NCBI GenBank assembly: GCA_002482645.1
Contig: DLGJ01000007.1
Location: 124,001-188,000, forward strand
DNA from: Hyphomicrobiaceae bacterium UBA7697
Lineage (GTDB): Bacteria; Pseudomonadota; Alphaproteobacteria; Rhizobiales; Methyloligellaceae
Length of the DNA stretch: 64,000 nt
Reading direction: 5' to 3'
A program made the position numbers and the translations under genes. How positions within the stretch are numbered: the first letter of the stretch is position 1; each line of letters starts with the position of its first letter. This document shows, in pieces, positions 17,515 to 25,977 of this stretch. The notes under the pieces are model-generated. The model did not search any database. It was given only the letters and a program-made list of their open reading frames with translations, and was not told the origin of the DNA.

Positions 17515-17742
17515 CTAGCTCGTTTTCTGCTTCTTTTGCGCCGAGGTCTTCGACGGCGGGACCTCGGTCTCCTGCTCGATGACCTTGGTTTCGGCGCCGT
17601 CGTTCTCCTCGTCGGCAAGACCCGACTTGAAGCTCTTAATGCCCTTGGCCACGTCGCCCATGAGATCGGAGATCTTGCCCCGGCCGAAAAGCAGCACGAA
17701 GAGCAGCAGGACGATCAGAATTTGCCACCAACTCGGTCCCAT
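17515..17742 (-). CDS. tatA: Sec-independent translocase subunit TatA
   Basis: A 75-residue pore-forming Tat subunit: an N-terminal helix beginning MGPSWWQILIVLLLFVLLFG, the FGRGKI hinge and an amphipathic helix with GDVAKGIKSFKSGL, then an acidic tail. It is first of the tatABC operon, 65 bases ahead of tatB. Length is normal for TatA/E. Confidence 0.96.
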   Translation of the reverse strand: MGPSWWQILIVLLLFVLLFGRGKISDLMGDVAKGIKSFKSGLADEENDGAETKVIEQETEVPPSKTSAQKKQKTS

Positions 17743-17848
17743 GAATGGCCTCCAAGGCTGACCTCCACTGCGGAGGTCACGCCATACGTATCAAGGATTT
17801 GGCCGCACTATGGCAGCAAAGAAGCCCGCACCGCAAGCGGGGTCCGGA

Positions 17849-18994
17849 CTAAGACGAAGGCGTCCCTTGGGCATCTGGTGCCGCGAACACCAACACGGCG
17901 CACGCGTCCACGCTGACGCCGACTTCGGTTCCGGGGAGCGGCATGTCCGGCTCGCGCACCCGGACCAAAATGGGCCCGTCGAGTCCCTCGACCGCGGCCT
18001 CCACGAGGCCGGCATCGCCGAGGAAACGCGTGTCCAAAACGCGCCCCAACGCGCCCTCGCCCGGCGCCTTGAGACGAATGCCGCCCTGGCGCACGCAAAC
18101 GATGACGTCCGAACCGCCGGCGAATTCCGGGGCTGGAAACGTGCCGAGCGGCGTCTCGGCGCGCCCGCCTTGAACCCGAGCCGGAAGCTCGTTCAACTCG
18201 GAGAAGGTTCGCGCCGCGAAGATGTCCTTGGGCGTCCGGTACAGCTCCAGCGGCGTGCCGGTCTGCACCACGCGGCCGTTCCGCATCAGAGCCACCGCAT
18301 CGCCCATGCGCATCGCTTCCTCGGCGTCATGGGTCACGACAATGCAGGTCGCGCGCGACTCCCGGATGATCGCCAAGGTCTCTTCGCGCATGCTCTCCCG
18401 AAGCTGCGAATCCAGGCCCGAGAACGGCTCGTCCATCAGCACGACGCCCGGGCGCGGCGCGATCGCCCGCGCCAGCGCCACGCGCTGCTGCTGGCCGCCG
18501 GAAAGAATATGCGGATATTCGTGCGCGTACTTTCCGAGACCGACCCGCTCCAGCGCGGCTTGCGCTTCGGCCTGAGCCTGCTGTTTGGTCAGAGACCGGA
18601 GACCAAAGGCGACGTTCCCAAGAATGGTGAGGTGGGGAAAAAGAGCGAAGTCCTGAAACATGAGCCCTACGCCACGCTTCTCAGGCGGCACGAAGCGATG
18701 GGCTCCCGCGACTTCCGCCCCGTCGATCAGAATTGAACCCCCGGTTGGGCGTTCGACGCCCGCGATGATCCTGAGCAGCGTCGTTTTTCCGCAGCCCGAA
18801 GGGCCGAGCAAGCACAGGACCTTGCTCGGCTCGATATCGAGAGACACGTCGTTCAGCGCGAAAGATTCGCCATAGCGGCGCGAGACGTGATCCACGCGAA
18901 GGCGCGCCGCGAAAGTGACGGCGGCTTTCCCTCGGGCCGCCGTGGATTGGTGTGTGGAGGCCGATCCCGGCCGCGCCTTGAGAAGGCCAAGCAT
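17849..18994 (-). CDS. ABC transporter ATP-binding protein, iron(III)/polyamine type, orphan
   Basis: A 381-residue ATPase. Walker A GPSGCGKT, Q-loop FQDFALFPHL, signature LSGGQQQR and Walker B VVLMDEPFSGLD with a switch His (VVTHD) are intact. The C-terminal 140 residues look like the TOBE/regulatory extension of the FbpC/PotA/CysA group. No permease or binding protein lies nearby, so the substrate is unknown. The first about 30 residues are atypical, so the true start may be an internal codon such as the GTG just ahead of TFAARLRVDHV. Confidence 0.86.
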   Translation of the reverse strand: MLGLLKARPGSASTHQSTAARGKAAVTFAARLRVDHVSRRYGESFALNDVSLDIEPSKVLCLLGPSGCGKTTLLRIIAGVERPTGGSILIDGAEVAGAHRFVPPEKRGVGLMFQDFALFPHLTILGNVAFGLRSLTKQQAQAEAQAALERVGLGKYAHEYPHILSGGQQQRVALARAIAPRPGVVLMDEPFSGLDSQLRESMREETLAIIRESRATCIVVTHDAEEAMRMGDAVALMRNGRVVQTGTPLELYRTPKDIFAARTFSELNELPARVQGGRAETPLGTFPAPEFAGGSDVIVCVRQGGIRLKAPGEGALGRVLDTRFLGDAGLVEAAVEGLDGPILVRVREPDMPLPGTEVGVSVDACAVLVFAAPDAQGTPSS

Positions 18995-19070
18995 TCCTAT
19001 GCTCTACGCGATGGGGCGACCGGAAAGCAACGGTTCAAATGGCCACATAACGGATCGAGCCCGCCACAGC

Positions 19071-20123
19071 CTAGCCGTCCCGCGTGCCGGGTTCTCCGTC
19101 CGCAAGCACATCGTCGTCGTCCGCGCCCAAAGGCTCTTCGCGCTCGTCGTCTTCGAGCGGGTCCTCGTCCGCGCGCAGAGCCTCCGAATCGTCGGGACTT
19201 GGCATCGTGAACCCCGGAGGGAGGTTGGAATCGAGGAGCCCCGCACCCTTGAGTTCGCGAAGGCCGGGGAGGTCCTGAATCTGTTCGAAGCCGAAATGCT
19301 CCAGGAAGTTTTCGGTGGTGCCGTAGGTCACCGGCCGTCCCGGCGCGCGGCGGCGCCCCCTGAGCTTGACCCAGCCGGTCTCCAAGAGAACGTCCAACGT
19401 GCCCTTGGAGGTTGAAACGCCACGAATTTCCTCGATTTCGGCGCGCGTCACGGGCTGGTGGTAGGCAATGATGGCCAAAGTCTCCAGGGCGGCGCGGGAC
19501 AGGCGCCGCTGGGCCACCGCCTGGCGCTCCAGGAGATAAGACAAATCGTCGGCCGTGCGGAACGCCCATTTGCCCGCCACGCGGACAAGGTTCACGCCAC
19601 GCCCCGCGTAGAGACCCTGCAGCTCCTCCAGGAGCGCCTGCACGTCTTCGTCCCTGCCGAAATGCAAGGCGAGTTCGGTCTCTTTCAAGGGCTCTGGGGC
19701 CGCGAATAAAAGCGCCTCGATGATGCGCAGCTTCTCCCGCCGGTCCGCGGATGGAAGCGCCATCACGTTCGACGGCAACGGCAGCATGGGCGCGTCCGCA
19801 CCTTGCTCGTCCTGATCCGCCGTCACGTCAACCGCCCTTTCGGCTTGCTTCGCTGACATTTGCTCCCCCGCGCCTCTTGTTATCACCGTCTTGTCCGCCT
19901 CGGCGTGCGGCACATTCGTGGACTGTCCGGCGACCGTTCTCAAGACCCGGTCGAGATGGATCAACGCCGCTCCGTCCTCTCCTTTGCCCGCGCTTTGCGC
20001 CAGCGCCGACAGGTCGTCCAGGACCTCCGCGAGAGTTGGAACCGTCTCCGTTTTTTGCTTGCGCGCACCGTCTTTTCGAACGGCCTTGGCGGACTTTGAC
20101 GGCGCCAATTTGGGCTTCGGCAT
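19071..20123 (-). CDS. scpB: Segregation and condensation protein B, with N-terminal extension
   Basis: A 350-residue frame whose region from about residue 128 to 300 is the winged-helix ScpB domain (IIEALLFAAPEPL, AALETLAIIAYHQPVTRAEIEEIRGV). ScpB dimers join ScpA and SMC to form the chromosome-organising condensin. The usual family length is about 180-250 residues. Here a Lys-rich N-terminus of some 88 residues and a very acidic tail are added. Two starts have good ribosome-binding sites: ATG 20123 (GAGGGGG) and ATG 19859 (GGGGGAG), the latter giving 262 residues. Confidence 0.92.
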   Translation of the reverse strand: MPKPKLAPSKSAKAVRKDGARKQKTETVPTLAEVLDDLSALAQSAGKGEDGAALIHLDRVLRTVAGQSTNVPHAEADKTVITRGAGEQMSAKQAERAVDVTADQDEQGADAPMLPLPSNVMALPSADRREKLRIIEALLFAAPEPLKETELALHFGRDEDVQALLEELQGLYAGRGVNLVRVAGKWAFRTADDLSYLLERQAVAQRRLSRAALETLAIIAYHQPVTRAEIEEIRGVSTSKGTLDVLLETGWVKLRGRRRAPGRPVTYGTTENFLEHFGFEQIQDLPGLRELKGAGLLDSNLPPGFTMPSPDDSEALRADEDPLEDDEREEPLGADDDDVLADGEPGTRDG

Positions 20124-20216
20124 GATGGACCCCCTCGCGATCTCAAGTTCCGTCGACGCTGAACCTCGCTACGCAAACTCCCTTACAGTTCCCAACCGGC
20201 GCCCAGGAGACGCCGG

Positions 20217-21107
20217 TTACGCAATCTCGCTCCGGCGGCGGACCAAGAGCGGAGCGAACGATTTCGACTGGCGGATTTCCAGCGCGCCCTCGCGCGTCAT
20301 CTCCAAGGTCGCCGTGAAGCTCGATGCGAGCGCCGTCCGCCTGATCTCGGGCTCGACGAGAAACTCCGCCAAGAGTTGATCGAGCGGCGCCCATTCATAG
20401 GCAACGCCCAAGAGGCGCTCAAGTTCGGAGCGGGCCTCCTTCAACGACCAGACGGTTCGCTTCTCCATGTGAAGCGTGCGCACCGCGTTGCGCTGGCGCT
20501 GCTGCGCATAGGCCTTGAGGAGATCGTAGACATTGGCGTCGTAAACGCTTTTTCGCGTCACGCGGATCGGTTCGGGCTCTCCGCGCGAAAACACGTCTCT
20601 GCCCAAGCGTTTGCGCGTCATCAGCTGTGCCGCGGCATCGCGCATCGCGTCCAGGCGCTGAAGCCGGAAGGCAAGCATGGCGGCAAGCTCTTCGCCCGAC
20701 GGCCCGTCCTCGTTCGTGGGCTCCGGCGGCAGCAGCAGCTTCGATTTCAGGAACGTCAGCCACGCCGCCATGACGAGATAGTCGGCCGCCAATTCGAGGC
20801 GGAGCCGCTTCGCCTCCTCGATGAACGCCAAATATTGCCGCGCGAGGGCCAGGACCGAAATCTTGGCGATATCCACCTTCTGCGTCCGCGCCATCGCCAA
20901 AAGCAGATCGAGCGGACCTTCGAACCCCTCCACGTCGACGCGCAGCTTTTCGTCCTCGTCGGCCTCGTGGCCGACATCGGCTTCCCAGTCGGCGATTTCA
21001 CCGCCAGAACGTTGCGTCTCGGCGGCCAATTCCGGGCTCGCCCCTTCCGGGGTGCCCGTCTCCGCCGCTTCGGCGCCGTCCGGTTCGGTTTTGCCGTCCT
21101 CGCTCAT
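20217..21107 (-). CDS. scpA: Segregation and condensation protein A
   Basis: A 296-residue kleisin bridging SMC heads and ScpB. After an acidic N-terminus of about 50 residues comes the family signature FEGPLDLLLAMARTQKVDIAKIS, then LEEAxYLVMAAWLTFLKSKLLLP-type helices and a C-terminal winged helix. The ATG at 21107 overlaps the nagZ stop by four bases, so the two are translationally coupled. The longer in-frame opening upstream is antisense-like sequence within nagZ and is not used. Confidence 0.95.
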   Translation of the reverse strand: MSEDGKTEPDGAEAAETGTPEGASPELAAETQRSGGEIADWEADVGHEADEDEKLRVDVEGFEGPLDLLLAMARTQKVDIAKISVLALARQYLAFIEEAKRLRLELAADYLVMAAWLTFLKSKLLLPPEPTNEDGPSGEELAAMLAFRLQRLDAMRDAAAQLMTRKRLGRDVFSRGEPEPIRVTRKSVYDANVYDLLKAYAQQRQRNAVRTLHMEKRTVWSLKEARSELERLLGVAYEWAPLDQLLAEFLVEPEIRRTALASSFTATLEMTREGALEIRQSKSFAPLLVRRRSEIA

Positions 21108-22153
21108 ACCTGCTCCGTCGGGTCCGGCCCGAGCTGCGCGACCCGCGTGGCCGATGCCTCGCTGACCAGCGCCATGGCCTCGGCCTCGTCGAACGGCTCG
21201 GGATCGTGGAGGCAGGCCAAGGCGTCTTCGAAACGATCGAGGGACTTTCCGGCCAACGCGGGCGCCGCGCAGGCGACGTCCGCCATTTCCGAGAACTTGC
21301 CGCTGCAATGCAGCGCCACGTCGCAACCGGCGGCGATCACCGCGCGCGTGAGGTCTCCAAACGAACCCGAAAGCGCCTTCATGCCGATGTCGTCCGTCAT
21401 GATCAATCCTGTCAGACCCAGCTGATCGCGAATCAGTTCCTTCATTATAGCCGGTGACAGCGTTGCGGGGCGTTCGCCGTCGTAGACCGGCAAAAGCACA
21501 TGGGCGGTCATCGCCAGCGGCGCGTCGGCCAGGGCCCGGAACGGCCGGAAGTCGGCATCCTCCAGTTCGGACGCCGAAACATCGATGCACGGCAAGGACT
21601 TATGGCTGTCGGCCAAGGCTCTGCCGTGGCCCGGCACGTGCTTGATCACGGGGAGAACCCCCCCTGCCAGCATCCCGTTCATGACGGCCCGGCCAAGCGC
21701 GCCGACAGTGCGGGGGTCTGTGGAAAACGATCTATCGCCGATGATGTCGTGGGCACCCTCATGGCGCACGTCGATGCATGGCGTGCAATCCACGTTGATC
21801 CCGAGATCGTGCAGTTCGGCCGCCATGAGCCGGGCCGCCGCGAAGGCCGCGCGCCGGCCGGCCTCCTTGTCGACGGCATAAAGGTCGCCGAAACATCGCG
21901 CGGGCGGCATGGCGCGCCAATGGGGCGGCCGCAACCGCTGAACGCGTCCGCCCTCTTGATCGATCAAGATGAGAACGTCGCCGGTCCCGACCGCCGACTT
22001 GAAGTCCGAGACGAGCGCCTGGACCTGACCGGGATTTTCGACGTTCCTGGCGAAGAGAATGAGACCGCAGGGACGCTCCGAAGCGAAGAGCTCGCGCTCC
22101 GCGCTTGTCAGGGCCGTTGTCGCGCAGCCTGAAATGAAAGCCTTGAATGCCAT
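21104..22153 (-). CDS. nagZ: Beta-N-acetylhexosaminidase NagZ
   Basis: A 349-residue glycoside hydrolase family 3 enzyme that removes GlcNAc from anhydromuropeptides in cytosolic wall recycling. The active-site loop reads KHVPGHGRALADSHKSLP, with the catalytic Asp-His dyad, and the nucleophile segment is LIMTDDIGMKAL. Length is normal. It is the middle gene of SPOR protein-nagZ-scpA-scpB, a conserved alphaproteobacterial string. Confidence 0.95.
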   Translation of the reverse strand: MAFKAFISGCATTALTSAERELFASERPCGLILFARNVENPGQVQALVSDFKSAVGTGDVLILIDQEGGRVQRLRPPHWRAMPPARCFGDLYAVDKEAGRRAAFAAARLMAAELHDLGINVDCTPCIDVRHEGAHDIIGDRSFSTDPRTVGALGRAVMNGMLAGGVLPVIKHVPGHGRALADSHKSLPCIDVSASELEDADFRPFRALADAPLAMTAHVLLPVYDGERPATLSPAIMKELIRDQLGLTGLIMTDDIGMKALSGSFGDLTRAVIAAGCDVALHCSGKFSEMADVACAAPALAGKSLDRFEDALACLHDPEPFDEAEAMALVSEASATRVAQLGPDPTEQV

Positions 22154-22204
22154 GTCCCGGGGCTAGCCCCCAGACGTGTCCCGGTCAAGCGGTGTGTGCC
22201 GAAC

Positions 22205-24151
22205 CTATTGCGCCATCACCAAGCAATCGCCATGCCCCTGGGCTTTCAGCTGGCCGCAAAGCTTGTAGGCGGCATCCTTGCTGGCCATGGGACCGACCTG
22301 CAGCCGGTACCAGGTACCCTTGGGCCCGAGATCGGTCTTGCGCACCAGCGGCTGATAGTTGCCGAGCAAGCTTGGATATTTCTGCTGGGCGTCGGCAAAG
22401 TTCGCCAGGGCGTCGGTCTGGCTCTTGCTGGAACCGAGCTGAACCACATAGGAACCCGCGGCGGCCGCTGCGGCGGCCGGTGCCGCAGCCGCGGCGGGCG
22501 CGGCCGCCATCTGCTGCGGTACGCCGGGCTGCTGGATGGCCGGCACCGGCATCATATTCGGCTGGGCCATCATGCTTTCGGCCTGAGCCGCCGCGTCCGC
22601 AACCGCACCAGCGGCCGGAACCTCCACGGAGCCATCGGGACGCACGACCATGGTCTTGACCTTACGCGGTCCGCCGTCTTCGGCGGCCTCGGCATTCGCC
22701 GCGTCCGTGGTGGCGACGGACGCCGGCAGTCCGGCCGTGGCCGTCGCGGGCGGCAGCGCAGGTACGGCCACGTCTTCCTGGCGCGGAACGAGGCGCTCCG
22801 ACTCCGGCATCGTGCCGTTGGTCAGGCGGTCGTAGATCAACTTGTTCTTATGCGGGAATTCCTTTCCACCCGGCGAGTCCGGCGCCGCCTTCACTGGGGA
22901 GGCATCCGCCGTCACGATCGGCGCATCTCCACTGCCAATCGCACCGCCGCTCTGCTTGTAGGCGTAAGCCAGTGCGCCGCCGAGGGCGACGGCACCGAGA
23001 AGTGCGCTCGCGACCATTACCGCGCTGCGGCCCTTGAGCGCTCCCATGACCTTGGCCTTGAGGCCAGTGTCAGGCACCGCTTGGCCCGCGTCCATGAAGT
23101 CGGCGTCGCCGCGGTCGGCTTCGAAATAATCTTGGCTTCCGTGATAGTCCTGGGCTGCGTGATAGTCTTGGCCGTCGTGATAGTCCTGACCGCCTTGATA
23201 GGCTTGAGCCCCATGCTGCATTGACGCGTGCGCATGTCCGAGCGGAATCTGCGGCGGCTGACCGTATGTGGAATCGAAGGCCTGGAGCTGACGGCTTGGA
23301 TCGGCGGGCGGCACATGGCCGTAAGGAGCGCCCTGCTGCGCGTAGTGAGACAGATCCTCCGAGGCCGGAACGTGCTGATGCCCGGCATAGGCTTCCGGCT
23401 GATAGGCCTCGGCAGATGCGTGTTCGGCCTCGTAACCCATCGGCGACCCCTGATAGGACATCTCGTCGGACGCCTCGGCGAACGACGTAGCCGCCTCTGG
23501 GAAATGAGCGTGCTGGAAACCCTCTTCCGCCAGCGCCGCGCCACTCTCGGCGGGAGCGGCACCGATTTTCAGATCGCCGAATATGGAATCCGGAAAACCG
23601 GAATCGACATTTCCGAGATCAGGAAGCTCGTTGTTGAAGCCGTGGTTCTGGGACGCGCCTGGCGCCGCATAGGCTTGAGGTTGAGCGGTGAACTGCTGAC
23701 CGCCGCCGAATGTGTTCGGTTGAGCGGGGCGCGGCTGCGCGGCCTGCGCCTGCGGGCGGCCCTGGGACGCGGGTTCGGCGTAGCCTTGAGGCCGGGTGCT
23801 TGCCGCTTGCGGCGCGGCGGGGTTCTGAGGCTGAACGGGTGCGGGACGGGGAGCCGCCGGCTGCTGGCCGCCGCGCGTCACCGGGGTGAAGGACGGCATC
23901 TGCGCAAAAGACGGACCGCCGTTTCCGAAAATGGACCGCTGTCCGATATTTGGCTGACCTGGCCGGCCCGCTCCTTGAACCATGGGAGGTACCTCACTCA
24001 TTTGGGTATTGGCCTGGCCCGCTCCCCACGATGGAGCTCCAGGCGCGACTGTCACGTTTTGCCCTCGTTGATTTAGACCATGGGCAAGGTTTGAATCAAA
24101 GCCAGAAGGTCCGCCATTTTGACGGCCGAACCCACCATCTTGCGTGGACAT
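22205..24151 (-). CDS. SPOR-domain inner-membrane protein with long disordered region
   Basis: A 648-residue protein. Residues 1 to about 370 form a Gln/Pro/Ala/Tyr-rich disordered region with a short QDYH pentapeptide repeat (genomic 23090-23200). A single transmembrane helix follows (VMVASALLGAVALGGALAYAY). After an Ala-rich linker, the last about 75 residues are a SPOR domain (SYVVQLGSSKSQTDALANF) that binds denuded septal glycan strands. The topology is cytoplasmic N-tail with SPOR in the periplasm. Its place ahead of nagZ is conserved, and a division or wall-remodelling role is inferred. Confidence 0.88.
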   Translation of the reverse strand: MSTQDGGFGRQNGGPSGFDSNLAHGLNQRGQNVTVAPGAPSWGAGQANTQMSEVPPMVQGAGRPGQPNIGQRSIFGNGGPSFAQMPSFTPVTRGGQQPAAPRPAPVQPQNPAAPQAASTRPQGYAEPASQGRPQAQAAQPRPAQPNTFGGGQQFTAQPQAYAAPGASQNHGFNNELPDLGNVDSGFPDSIFGDLKIGAAPAESGAALAEEGFQHAHFPEAATSFAEASDEMSYQGSPMGYEAEHASAEAYQPEAYAGHQHVPASEDLSHYAQQGAPYGHVPPADPSRQLQAFDSTYGQPPQIPLGHAHASMQHGAQAYQGGQDYHDGQDYHAAQDYHGSQDYFEADRGDADFMDAGQAVPDTGLKAKVMGALKGRSAVMVASALLGAVALGGALAYAYKQSGGAIGSGDAPIVTADASPVKAAPDSPGGKEFPHKNKLIYDRLTNGTMPESERLVPRQEDVAVPALPPATATAGLPASVATTDAANAEAAEDGGPRKVKTMVVRPDGSVEVPAAGAVADAAAQAESMMAQPNMMPVPAIQQPGVPQQMAAAPAAAAAPAAAAAAAGSYVVQLGSSKSQTDALANFADAQQKYPSLLGNYQPLVRKTDLGPKGTWYRLQVGPMASKDAAYKLCGQLKAQGHGDCLVMAQ

Positions 24152-24190
24152 GGTTACTTCCCTCGAACCACCCCCGCGCCCGTTGTTCCG

Positions 24191-25948
24191 CTAGTGCAAT
24201 TCGTGCACGGCTTGAACGCCGAGGATCCCCAAACCCAACGCCAATATACGCTGTGTGGCAGCCACAAGCGCAACACGAGAACGTGTTAACTCTCGGTCAC
24301 TTTGGTGAATAAAACGTAATTGTGGCAAGTCTTTGCCTCGGTTCCAAAGACCATGAAAGTCTCCGGCAAGATCGTAAAGATAGAACGCGATGCGATGCGG
24401 CTCGTGTGCTTGCGCGGCCGCCTCCACAACACGTGGAAATTGCGCGAAGCGCCGGATCAACGCCAACTCGCTCTCGTCCTCCAACCGCTCCAGACCGGCC
24501 CGCGCCAAACTCTCGCCGTCCAAAGCAAGGTCCGGAAACGCTTCGGCGACGTTTCGCAGGACGGAGCAGGCGCGCGCATGAGCGTATTGGACGTAGAAGA
24601 CCGGATTGTCCCGCGACTGTTCCGTGACCTTCGCGAAGTCGAAATCGAGCGGCGCGTCGTTTTTCCGATAGAGCATCATGAACCGGACCGGCGCCGCCCC
24701 CACCTCGTCCACGACGTCGCGCAGCGTCACGAACGTGCCCGCACGCTTGGACATCTTCACGGGCTCGTTCGCCCTGAACAAGCGAACAAGCTGGCATATC
24801 TTCACGTCGAGATCGGCTTGACCGTCCGTGAGCGCCTTGAGCGCCGCCTGCATGCGTTTGATGTGGCCCGCGTGATCGGCCCCCCAAACGTCGATCATCG
24901 ACCTAAAGCCGCGCCGGAACTTGTCGAAATGATAGGCGATGTCGGCCGCAAAGTACGTATACGACCCATCCGCCTTCACGAGAGGCCGGTCCTGATCGTC
25001 GCCGAACTCGCTGGCGCGGAAGAGCAATTGAATCCGGTCTTCCCAATCCTCGTCCGCCTTGCCCTTGGGCGGCGGCAGGCGCCCTTCGTAGACGAGCCCC
25101 TTGGACTTGAGATCGGCGATGGTCTCGGCGACCTCGTCCTTGCCGCCGGTCATCGACCGCTCCGAGAAAAACACGTCGTGGCGGATATCGAGCTGGGCCA
25201 GGTCGGCTTCGATCATGGCGAGCATCGCCTTCAGAGCCGCGTTCCGCACCAGCGGCAGCCATTCGGCCTCCGGCATGTCGAGCAGTTCGCGGCCGTGATT
25301 GCCGGCAAGGCTCTTTCCAACCGGCTTCAAATACTCGCCCGGGTAGAGGCCCTCCGGAATCTCGCCAATGTCGTCACCGAGCGCCTCCCGGTAGCGCAGG
25401 AAGGCCGATCGCGCGAGCACGTCGACCTGCGCCCCGGCGTCATTGACGTAGTACTCGCGGGTCACGTCGTAGCCGGCGAAGGCCAGAAGATTGGCCAGCG
25501 CATCGCCGAACACCGCGCCCCGGCAGTGGCCGACATGCATCGGCCCCGTGGGATTGGCGGACACATATTCGACGTTGACCGCCTCGCCCTTGCCGATCGC
25601 GCTCCGCCCGAAGGCTTCGCCCTGTTCGAGCACCATGCGCAACACGCTCGGCCAGAAGGTCTGCTTCAGCGTGATGTTCACGAATCCAGGCCCGGCGATG
25701 TCCACCTTCTCGATATACGGATCGGATGCCAGCAAGGGCACGAGGCGCTCGGCCAGAACGCGCGGCGCGAGCTTCGCCGGCTTGGCCAGCACCATCGCGG
25801 CATTGGTCGCGAGGTCGCCGTGGGCCGGGTCCTTGGGCGCGCCGAGCGAGATGCCGTCCACGCTGGCGTCCTTGGGGACCACGCCATCGTGCTTGAGCTG
25901 TTGTACGGCGGCCAAGACGTGGCCATGAAATCCAGTGAAAACGTCCAT
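24191..25948 (-). CDS. argS: Arginyl-tRNA synthetase
   Basis: A 585-residue class I synthetase for tRNA-Arg. The N-terminal additional domain is followed by SANPTGPMHVGHCRG (HIGH variant HVGH, 138-141). The KMSKS-equivalent is MSKRAGT, and an anticodon-binding helical domain closes the protein. Length is normal. The start at 25948 gives the conserved N-terminus. It sits 29 bases downstream of dgt and 39 bases upstream of the SPOR gene on the same strand. Confidence 0.97.
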   Translation of the reverse strand: MDVFTGFHGHVLAAVQQLKHDGVVPKDASVDGISLGAPKDPAHGDLATNAAMVLAKPAKLAPRVLAERLVPLLASDPYIEKVDIAGPGFVNITLKQTFWPSVLRMVLEQGEAFGRSAIGKGEAVNVEYVSANPTGPMHVGHCRGAVFGDALANLLAFAGYDVTREYYVNDAGAQVDVLARSAFLRYREALGDDIGEIPEGLYPGEYLKPVGKSLAGNHGRELLDMPEAEWLPLVRNAALKAMLAMIEADLAQLDIRHDVFFSERSMTGGKDEVAETIADLKSKGLVYEGRLPPPKGKADEDWEDRIQLLFRASEFGDDQDRPLVKADGSYTYFAADIAYHFDKFRRGFRSMIDVWGADHAGHIKRMQAALKALTDGQADLDVKICQLVRLFRANEPVKMSKRAGTFVTLRDVVDEVGAAPVRFMMLYRKNDAPLDFDFAKVTEQSRDNPVFYVQYAHARACSVLRNVAEAFPDLALDGESLARAGLERLEDESELALIRRFAQFPRVVEAAAQAHEPHRIAFYLYDLAGDFHGLWNRGKDLPQLRFIHQSDRELTRSRVALVAATQRILALGLGILGVQAVHELH

Positions 25949-25977
25949 GAAAACTCCGGAAAATCTGTGGCGCGCGA

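Noticed and set aside
20217..21590. scpA read as a 457-codon gene starting at 21590
   Set aside because: The first 160 codons are an alternate frame of nagZ; the coupled ATG at 21107 starts the real ScpA.
23090..23200. Short regularly spaced repeats as a possible CRISPR array
   Set aside because: Units are 15 bp, without spacers, in frame inside the SPOR gene, and encode a pentapeptide repeat.
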